Assembly: GCA_002772745.1 (NCBI GenBank)
Contig: PFDV01000003.1
Span: 124,001 to 188,000, forward strand
Direction of reading: 5' to 3'
Origin: Candidatus Peregrinibacteria bacterium CG10_big_fil_rev_8_21_14_0_10_55_24
GTDB taxonomy: Bacteria; Patescibacteriota; Gracilibacteria; Peribacterales; Peribacteraceae
Length of the DNA stretch: 64,000 nucleotides
Positions within the stretch are counted from its first letter, which is position 1. Every line of letters starts with the position of its first letter. Below, piece by piece: positions 56,186 through 64,000 of the stretch. Position numbers and translations under genes: made by a program. The notes beneath the pieces were generated by a model, which saw only the letters and a program-made list of their open reading frames with translations, had not been told where the DNA came from and did not search any database.

Positions 56186-57413
56186 AGCGCGCGACCTCCT
56201 GGAATTCCTGGTGCTCTTTGCGTTGCTCTACTTCCTTACGCAGTTCGCGCTCCAACGCTTCTTCCCAGAGCAGTTTGGAGGGAAGAACGGCACGGAACGC
56301 TCCGGTATCGTGCTCACAATGCAGGATGCAACGGTGAAGGGCGGGCATCATCCCGTGGCGTATTTGGCTAATTACACTCAAGAGCCCCTCGTGCTCCCCG
56401 ATCGCTGCCCGCAGCCGCCGCTCGATGTGGCGTACCGAGGCGATGGAGAGGAGAACTTTGCCGTGCTCACAGCCACCGGAACGGTGCTCCCCTGCACGGC
56501 ACTTTCATCGGTGGAACCGGGTGACCGCGCCACGGTGGATCTCTCGCCGTGGAAGTACGCGCTCTTCGACGCAGTGGGCGAATATCGGCTCTCCCTGCCT
56601 GAAGGAGTTTCGAGCAGCGGAGCTGTGGTGACGACATTCACGATGCACCAGGCGGGTTCTGCCACCGTTGCATTTCGTGCGTTTGTCACGAAGCCGCTCC
56701 TCAATCTCCTCATCTTTGTGGCTTCGTGGATGCCGGGGTACAACCTGGGACTGGCAATTATTCTCCTCACGTTCATCGTGAAGATCGTGCTCTTCGTGCC
56801 CACGCAGCACGGGCTCCACGGCCAGCGCAAGCTGCAGGCCGTGCAACCAAAACTGGATGCGATCAAGAAGAAGTACACGGGCAATCCCCAGAAAATTCAG
56901 GAAGAAACTCTCAAGATCTGGAAAGAGTACAAGATCAATCCCTTCCAATCGTGTCTGCCCATCCTCATTCAGTTCCCCATCCTCATCGGGCTCTTCTACG
57001 TGATCCGCGACGGTTCGGTGCTCGCGCTCTCGCGGCATCTGATCTACCCCTTCTACGACAATCTCTCGTGGTCCTTTGGCACGCAGTTTTTGGGGCTTGA
57101 TCTTCTCTCCCCCAACAAGATCGTGCTTCCGCCGCTGCTCGTCATCCTCCAGTTCCTGCAGATGAAGCTTTCCTTTGCAATCGCAAAACGTAAGAAGGCG
57201 CGCAAGAAGGAGGAGACTCCTGAGGCTGCAGAGGAGAAGACCCCGCAGGCAAGCGCGCAACAGATGCAGCAGAAGATGATGCTCTACGGATTGCCGATCA
57301 TGATCGGCTTTTTCGCGCTGCAGTTCCCCGCAGCCGTCAGCCTCTACTGGGGGGTTTCCACGCTCTTTGCCATTGGGCAGCAGGTGGTGGTGAACCGCAA
57401 GGAGCTCGTGTGA
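56169..57413 (+). CDS. yidC: Membrane protein insertase YidC/Oxa1
   Basis: LAIILLTFIVKIVLFVPTQHGLHGQRKLQAVQPKLDAIKKKY ... MLYGLPIMIGFFALQFPAAVSLYWGVSTLF. Confidence 0.93.
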   Translation: MAPKSKARDLLEFLVLFALLYFLTQFALQRFFPEQFGGKNGTERSGIVLTMQDATVKGGHHPVAYLANYTQEPLVLPDRCPQPPLDVAYRGDGEENFAVLTATGTVLPCTALSSVEPGDRATVDLSPWKYALFDAVGEYRLSLPEGVSSSGAVVTTFTMHQAGSATVAFRAFVTKPLLNLLIFVASWMPGYNLGLAIILLTFIVKIVLFVPTQHGLHGQRKLQAVQPKLDAIKKKYTGNPQKIQEETLKIWKEYKINPFQSCLPILIQFPILIGLFYVIRDGSVLALSRHLIYPFYDNLSWSFGTQFLGLDLLSPNKIVLPPLLVILQFLQMKLSFAIAKRKKARKKEETPEAAEEKTPQASAQQMQQKMMLYGLPIMIGFFALQFPAAVSLYWGVSTLFAIGQQVVVNRKELV

Positions 57414-57527
57414 GCAGGAATCAGGAGTTAGAGGTCAGGGGTCGGGACAGGGAGGCAGAAGCACCGTGCCATGGCAAGCGGCTTGATCAGTCGCACCCCT
57501 TCGCGGATGCGGCTTACGTGTATATAC

Positions 57528-57550
57528 AATGTATATACACGGGGACGGGG
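57528..57550. promoter_or_regulatory. Perfect 10-bp inverted repeat, operator-like
   Basis: GTGTATATAC-AAT-GTATATACAC. Confidence 0.6.
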
Positions 57551-57557
57551 AGCCGCT

Positions 57558-57896
57558 CTACTCCTGAGTTTCTGTTGCCTGAGCTTCCTCGGGAGGAGCG
57601 TCGGCTATTCCTTGGAAGTGGATCGCTCCTACATCCTCTCCCTCGCCGTTCTCACCTGCACCTTGTACGCGTTCAAGGCCTTGCACGCGCCCAAGGAGTG
57701 CACGAGCAGCCTCCTCCTGCGCGGGATTGGAGAACACTACCTGAATGCGGCCGTTCATGTCGTTGGCAATGATGTCGACTCTCGCTCCGGTAATGCCGTC
57801 GCAGGAAAGGGCTTGTTCCACAAGCTCACGCATTTGCTCACGCTGGGGCTCGCCGCCGCCGTGCTTCGCATCGATATCTGCAAAGAGAGTGGTCAT
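57558..57896 (-). CDS. Hypothetical protein
   Basis: 112 aa ORF MTTLFADIDAKHGGGEPQREQMRELVEQALSCDGITGARVDIIAND... Confidence 0.5.
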   Translation of the reverse strand: MTTLFADIDAKHGGGEPQREQMRELVEQALSCDGITGARVDIIANDMNGRIQVVFSNPAQEEAARALLGRVQGLERVQGAGENGEGEDVGAIHFQGIADAPPEEAQATETQE

Positions 57897-57917
57897 GGAT
57901 GAGGGGGGAAAAAGAAA

Positions 57918-57949
57918 GTGTCATGGTTCGACTGCGCTCACCATGACAC
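57918..57949. repeat. Palindromic repeat GTGTCATGG-TTCGACTGCGCTCA-CCATGACAC
   Basis: 9-bp perfect arms; related copy at 62323. Confidence 0.8.
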
Positions 57950-57952
57950 GCA

Positions 57953-59041
<1,089 letters not shown>

Positions 59042-59304
59042 GGAGAGAGGGGGTGAGTGACGCCGTCACAGTAGCATGGGCGCACGTCTCCATCCAGGTT
59101 GGAAAAATTTTGGCAGAATAGCGGTTTGCTTGCGTATTTTTTTACATTCATCGCGATGGAAAACCACCGCCTCTGTAGAAAAAAACAGGCGACAGGGATT
59201 GCGGTTTTCCGCCATATGCATAGACTTGGCGAACTTTCGGTTAGCTACACACATGGTGTGTGTGGCGACGGTCCGAAAGCAGACCACAGATTAAGGAGGT
59301 TCCC

Positions 59305-59589
59305 GTGGTCTGTTGTTCATTCGCGGGTCGTTTCGTTGTCGAGGGTGACGGTGTGCTCGTCTTGCCCCCCGGGGTGGGCGAAACTGGTATCAGTGGCGAG
59401 AAGGTGCTCATGCGCCTTGCTCGCGCTCTGGGTTCCGCGACAGCGGGACCGGAGACTGATGCCATGAGGAGGGCGTACGATCTGTTGCAGGCGCGTCCGC
59501 CTGCCTCAGCGCAAATTCTGCAGGAAGCATTCGTGCAACCTGCAGTCGCCGCTCTCTTCTGCCCCACCCCGGCGGAGGCGGCCCGCTAG
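59305..59589 (+). CDS. Small hypothetical protein, GTG start with SD
   Basis: AAGGAGG-ttccc-GTG; VVCCSFAGRFVVEGDGVLVLPPGVGETGISGEKVLMRLARALG... Confidence 0.6.
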   Translation: MVCCSFAGRFVVEGDGVLVLPPGVGETGISGEKVLMRLARALGSATAGPETDAMRRAYDLLQARPPASAQILQEAFVQPAVAALFCPTPAEAAR

Positions 59590-59609
59590 CACCGACTGAG
59601 AGGTCGGTA

Positions 59610-59657
59610 CCCCCCAGCCACTACACCCACGATGGGTGCGGCTGGGGGGAAATTTTT
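59610..59657 (+). terminator. Intrinsic terminator
   Basis: CCCCCCAGCC...GGCTGGGGGG followed by AAATTTTT. Confidence 0.85.
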
Positions 59658-60102
59658 CGACCATATCAACGAACGAGCCTAGGAGACAGAACTGTCAGGC
59701 ACACTCGTCTCTGAGCCTGCGGGGAGCGAACATGCTGCGCCGAAGGGTGGAATCCGTATGCTCCAGAGCCCCTCTCCCTGTCCCTCTCCCGCCGGGAGAG
59801 GGAACGAAGCACAACAACGGAACGGAAGTTTTATATATTTTCCTCTCCTCCTTGGGGGCGGGTAAGGAGAGGGAACGAGGCATTGATCCCGAGGAAGCGT
59901 GTGCCTTTCTACCGTACCTACAGAATTCTTATGCGTTTTAGGTTCCAGTTCGCCCCACGTAGTATTTGACATAATACTAAAATATATCTTGATTATACTT
60001 AGGGAATCTTCTATCCTCTTCTTAGTTCTGACGAACCCAGGCAGGGCTGCTTGGGCAGAACCGGTTCCAAACAATCCCGGCTGAGTCGGGAAGGAGGGAA
60101 TC

Positions 60103-60288
60103 ATGTTGGTTCAAACCCTGAAGAAGGGTGGCGAGGGGAGTGAAACCCTCGTCGTAACTGTCTCTGCTGAGAGCCTTAGGTCTCTCGCAGAGAAGGGAGA
60201 AGATCTGCGCTTCACGATCACGGTCGTGAAGGGCAAAGCCCGGGTCGGGATCACCGCCCCGCGCGAGGTCCAATTCTCCCGGGAGTAA
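60103..60288 (+). CDS. CsrA-like small protein (divergent)
   Basis: [10 protein letters not shown]...[35 protein letters not shown]. Confidence 0.6.
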   Translation: MLVQTLKKGGEGSETLVVTVSAESLRSLAEKGEDLRFTITVVKGKARVGITAPREVQFSRE

Positions 60289-60310
60289 TACTCCCCCGCG
60301 AACCAATAAA

Positions 60311-60361
60311 GACCGGCATGGATGCCTTGAGACAAGGAAGTCCATGCCGGTCGGTTTTTTT
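60311..60361 (+). terminator. Intrinsic terminator
   Basis: GACCGGCATGGA...TCCATGCCGGTC followed by GGTTTTTTT. Confidence 0.92.
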
Positions 60362-60461
60362 AGTTGACCCCGTGCCCACTTGGCACCAATCTACGGCCCC
60401 CTCGATGACCACGGTGGCATCGTGGGTAGTTCCTTTTGCCTCCATTGAAAGGAGGTGCCAC

Positions 60462-60731
60462 ATGCTCGTTCTTAGCAGGAAAAAGAACGAGAGCATTGTG
60501 ATCAACGACGACATCACGATCGTCGTCGTTGAAATCCGCGGGGACAAGGTTCGTTTGGGGGTGGAAGCCCCCAAGGACGTCCCCGTCCATCGGCGGGAGG
60601 TGTTCGACGCCATCCGCCGGAACGAGGCCGCTGAGGCGGCCAGAGACGCCGCCAGGAAGGCGGCAGACCAACAAGCTGCTCAAGACAGGGCAGCGCCCGG
60701 CGCGGCGACCGATGAGTCGCCGCGACCGTGA
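60462..60731 (+). CDS. csrA: Carbon storage regulator CsrA with Ala-rich C-terminal tail
   Basis: [61 protein letters not shown]. Confidence 0.93.
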   Translation: MLVLSRKKNESIVINDDITIVVVEIRGDKVRLGVEAPKDVPVHRREVFDAIRRNEAAEAARDAARKAADQQAAQDRAAPGAATDESPRP

Positions 60732-60768
60732 TGGTGGGATTCGGGGAAGGACCCCGAAACACACCCTA

Positions 60769-60809
60769 GGCCCCCACACCTTCTGCGGAGGGAGTGGGGG
60801 TCTTATTTT
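60769..60809 (+). terminator. Intrinsic terminator
   Basis: ggcccccac...gtgggggtc followed by ttatttt. Confidence 0.75.
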
Positions 60810-60860
60810 CCTTGAGTGGAGCACTCGCCCCCAGGGCCAACTTTGCGTATCCTCCCTCCC

Positions 60861-62306
60861 GTGCCCTTCACGCTCTACAACACGCTCACCAAACGCGAGG
60901 AGGAATTCCGTCCTCTCGAAGAGGGCAAGGTGCGCCTGTACACCTGCGGTCCCACGGTCTACGGCCGGCCGCACGTGGGCAACTATTCCTCCTTCCTGAT
61001 GGCGGACTTGCTGCGGCGCTGGTTGCAGTATGGGTTGGGGTACAAGGTCACGCACGTGAAGAACATAACGGACGTGGGGCACCTGGTTGCCGATGCAGAC
61101 ACAGGGGAGGACAAGGTGGAGAAGCAGGCGCGCGAGGAGCACGGCGAGGTGACGCACGACTCGGTCATCGCCATCGCGCGCAAGTACGAAGCGATGTACT
61201 TGGAGGATGAGAGAGCGCTCAACCTCGTTGAGCCGGAAGAGCGTCCGCGCGCGACGCAGTACATCGAAGAGATGAAGGCGATGGTCGAGGCACTCCTCAA
61301 GAGCGGCAACGCATATGTGATGGAGGACGGCGTCTACTTCGACGTGCATAGCTCTACTCCCACGCCGTACGGCACGCTCTCAGGAAACACTCTGGAGAAC
61401 CTGGAAGCCGGTGCTCGTGTTGGTGTGGATGAGAAGAAGAAGCACCCCGCGGACTTCGCACTCTGGAAGTTCTGCGTCGGGCAGAACGAGCACCACGCGC
61501 TGCAGTGGGATTCCCCCAAGGGCCCCGGTGGCGAGACGTATCCCAAGGGGTTCCCCGGCTGGCACATCGAGTGCTCCGCCATGAGCAGCTCGCTCCTCGG
61601 GGAGCAGATCGACATCCACACCGGCGGTGAGGACAATATTTTCCCGCACCATGAGTGCGAGATTGCGCAGAGTGAATCCGTGAGTGGCAAAAAGCCATTT
61701 GTGCGCTTGTGGCTGCACAAACGGCGCATCCAGATGGGGGAGGAGAAGATGTCAAAGAGCCTTGGCAACGTGAAAACGTTGGATGACATCCGTGCCATGG
61801 GGTTCAGTCCACTGGATCTTCGGTACCTCTTCCTCTCCGTGCACTACCGCACGCAGCTCAAGTTCACACAGAAGGGACTTGAAGATGCGCACAAGGCGCG
61901 GCGCAAGATCGTGGAGTGGATGGAGGAAGTTGAGGAATCAAGGGAGGAAAAAGAAGCAGAGGAAGCAAAGGAGTACGAACAGAAATTTCGCTCCGCAATG
62001 AACGCAGATCTCAACACGCCGGAGGCTCTCGCCGCAATCTTCGATTGCATGACGTGGTCGCGCACAGCAAAGGCACAGGGGGCGTGCAGAGCATTCGCTG
62101 CGCTCGTACGTTCGACGTTCGGGTGCTTCGACTCCAACGAAGGAGATGAGAATATTCCCGATGACGTCCAGGCGCTCGTTGCCAAGCGCAAGGGAGCGCG
62201 TGCATCCAAAGACTTCGCCGCGTCCGATCATCTGCGCTCGGAGATTCGCGCACTCGGGTACGAGGTACGCGACGGGGATGACGGTCAGGAGGTGCGAAAA
62301 CTCTGA
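60861..62306 (+). CDS. cysS: Cysteinyl-tRNA synthetase
   Basis: (GTG)PFTLYNTLTKREEEF...YTCGPTVYGRPHVGN, GWHIECSAM, KMSKSLGN. Confidence 0.95.
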   Translation: MPFTLYNTLTKREEEFRPLEEGKVRLYTCGPTVYGRPHVGNYSSFLMADLLRRWLQYGLGYKVTHVKNITDVGHLVADADTGEDKVEKQAREEHGEVTHDSVIAIARKYEAMYLEDERALNLVEPEERPRATQYIEEMKAMVEALLKSGNAYVMEDGVYFDVHSSTPTPYGTLSGNTLENLEAGARVGVDEKKKHPADFALWKFCVGQNEHHALQWDSPKGPGGETYPKGFPGWHIECSAMSSSLLGEQIDIHTGGEDNIFPHHECEIAQSESVSGKKPFVRLWLHKRRIQMGEEKMSKSLGNVKTLDDIRAMGFSPLDLRYLFLSVHYRTQLKFTQKGLEDAHKARRKIVEWMEEVEESREEKEAEEAKEYEQKFRSAMNADLNTPEALAAIFDCMTWSRTAKAQGACRAFAALVRSTFGCFDSNEGDENIPDDVQALVAKRKGARASKDFAASDHLRSEIRALGYEVRDGDDGQEVRKL

Positions 62307-62322
62307 GGGGGCTTGATACCGT

Positions 62323-62374
62323 GTGTCATGGTTCGACTCCCTGCCTGCCGGCAGACAGGCGCTCACCATGACAC
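62323..62374. repeat. Palindromic repeat GTGTCATGG...CCATGACAC with nested 20-nt insertion
   Basis: Same arms as 57918 plus ccctgcctgccggcagacag between TTCGACT and GCGCTCA. Confidence 0.8.
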
Positions 62375-62446
62375 GCGTGCCAGAACAGTCCAAACGTGGG
62401 GAACTCCTGACGAAATGTCAGGTTTGCTCAACGATCTTGTAGTGTT

Positions 62447-62731
62447 TTACACAATAATTGTATGTTTAATGCAACATCTTTTTTCTCTCCGCGGATTGTA
62501 GCGAAAGAGGCTCTCTAATGCGGAATCGTGCGTAGATTCGCCGAATGAAGCGAGAATTTTCGCAGCGGAGAGCCGAACCACACTGTCCGCGCGTGTAACG
62601 CAACACCGGAGCAGATCGTTTTGGTAGGCGCACAGGACAGCCTGGAAGTCTTGCTTCCCTGCGCCCGTTCTCCTAGGATCTCTGCTAAAGATCCGCGCTC
62701 TACGCGTAAAGGAGGGCGTGGTCTGTGTCAT
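62447..62731 (-). CDS. Hypothetical protein (uncertain)
   Basis: 94 aa ORF ...DSVVRLSAAKILASFGESTHDSALESLFRYN; AAGGA just upstream of ATG. Confidence 0.3.
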   Translation of the reverse strand: MTQTTPSFTRRARIFSRDPRRTGAGKQDFQAVLCAYQNDLLRCCVTRADSVVRLSAAKILASFGESTHDSALESLFRYNPRREKRCCIKHTIIV

Positions 62732-63061
62732 TGTTCCTTAACAATTCGGCACCTTGCCTTGGCCCCACGTCTAATAGGGAAAGAGACAAGTCTTCCACAT
62801 CACGTTTTCACGTGGTCGTGTTTTTTTGTTCCACAGGCTTTCTACATGGAAAGATTCACTCCGTGGTCGTGTACCCTCTTTATTCATAAGGAGACGATCG
62901 GCTCACACCCGGTCCGCCTCAGCGCGGACATCCCGTGAGTCATCCTCCCACACTAGAACTGCGGAGATTGCCGAATGTGCCTGTGCGACCCTCACAGAGA
63001 ACAACCAAAGACAGAACACAACAAACACCCTTCTGTATTATTTACTCCTTTATATACTCCT

Positions 63062-64000
63062 ATGGACTTTATCCGCATGAAGAAAGTTCTCGCGGGGATG
63101 TCCGTTGCCGCTATTTCGCTCACGCAAGCCGCGAGCGTCTTCGCTGCTTATACGGATGTACCCAGCGGGGTCTGGTTCGAGGATGCAGTCGAGGCTTTTC
63201 TCGACATGGGCTACCTCGATGCCAGCCAAACGCGCTTCCGCGGTGGCGACAGTGCCAACCGTGCGGAGTTCGTTAAGCTCGTTGTCGAGCTCAATGGCGG
63301 GATTCTCTCGACTCCCCCGGCCGTTCCGAGTTTCGATGACGTAGCAACCGGCGCCTGGTACTACGGGTACTTTGAAGAAGCCGGTAAAGAGGGCTGGGTC
63401 CGTGGTGACGGTGACTGCTACGGCGGCCATCCGTGCTACGCCCGTCCTGCCGCGAACATCAACCGCGCAGAAGCCGCGGCGCTGATCGTTCGCGCATTCG
63501 GCCTGGAGGCCACGGGCGACGCATCCCAGTTCGTCGACAACCCGTCGGGCCAGTGGTACACCAACGTCATCCAGACGGCGGCAGACCACTGCGTTCTGCA
63601 GGGTGACGGCGACACGGGTCGCGTACGCCCCGGCGACAATATGAACCGCGCCGAAATGGTAACCATGCTCTTCCGCGTCGATCAGGGTCTTGCCTACGGC
63701 GTGGATTGCGGTGTGGGTGCCGGCGGCGAGGCGATGATTGTCGACGTGGTTGCCACCTCCTCCACGACGCTCGAGGCAGACTTCAACGTCACCCTCGATG
63801 CAGCGTCTGCAGAGGACGTAGCAGTCTACACGGTGACCGGATCGCCGGAGCTTCCTGTGAGCTCCGTGACGCTCCTCAACCCTTCTACGGTTGAGCTCAC
63901 CCTCGGCGAACCCATGCTGGCCAGCCATGAGTACACACTCTCGGTTGATGGCCTTCTGGCAGCCGATGGCACGGTCGTCGATGACGCCATGACTTTCCTG
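63062..64000 (+). CDS. SLH-domain surface protein, truncated by window end
   Basis: MDFIRMKKVLAGMSVAAISLTQAASVFAAYTDVPSGVWFEDAVEAFLDMGYLD...NRAEFVKLVVELN and two further SLH-like repeats; frame open to base 64000, absent from ORF track. Confidence 0.85.
   Translation, partial: MDFIRMKKVLAGMSVAAISLTQAASVFAAYTDVPSGVWFEDAVEAFLDMGYLDASQTRFRGGDSANRAEFVKLVVELNGGILSTPPAVPSFDDVATGAWYYGYFEEAGKEGWVRGDGDCYGGHPCYARPAANINRAEAAALIVRAFGLEATGDASQFVDNPSGQWYTNVIQTAADHCVLQGDGDTGRVRPGDNMNRAEMVTMLFRVDQGLAYGVDCGVGAGGEAMIVDVVATSSTTLEADFNVTLDAASAEDVAVYTVTGSPELPVSSVTLLNPSTVELTLGEPMLASHEYTLSVDGLLAADGTVVDDAMTFL

Noticed and set aside
63050-63928. 292 aa minus-strand ORF
   Set aside because: Antisense to the SLH protein, whose signal peptide and SLH repeats are on the plus strand (open to the window end, so missing from the track).

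Overview
The window looks like a chromosome segment from a Candidate Phyla Radiation-type bacterium. Peregrinibacteria/Peribacteria-like is a guess from gene content, not tested. Housekeeping genes include uvrB, galU, recJ, dnaJ, a Jag-like KH-R3H gene, an HU-family gene, topA, gatC/gatA, rnpA-yidC, csrA, cysS and a class I FBP aldolase, plus two tRNAs (Trp, Asp). The most interesting regions are: (1) a three-gene minus-strand operon, DUF2188-like / ThsB-like TIR (DUF1863 type) / SLATT-DUF4231 two-TM protein (44831-45973), with defence-system architecture; it sits behind a consensus promoter whose -10 lies inside a perfect CIRCE operator (46062-46088), implying HrcA/heat-shock control; (2) an arginine-deiminase-fold hydrolase + argG + argH operon (18389-22093), preceded by a consensus -35, a short GTG-initiated ORF with four consecutive Arg codons, and an intrinsic terminator, i.e. 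a candidate arginine attenuator; (3) a recurring TANNNT-N6-(A/G)TG arrangement indicating widespread leaderless transcripts; (4) tandem csrA-like genes with strong terminators and a GGA-loop hairpin; (5) tRNA-fragment repeats and several families of quasi-palindromic intergenic repeats, one of which encodes the recJ C-terminus. All family assignments come from reading motifs by eye; no database search was run.
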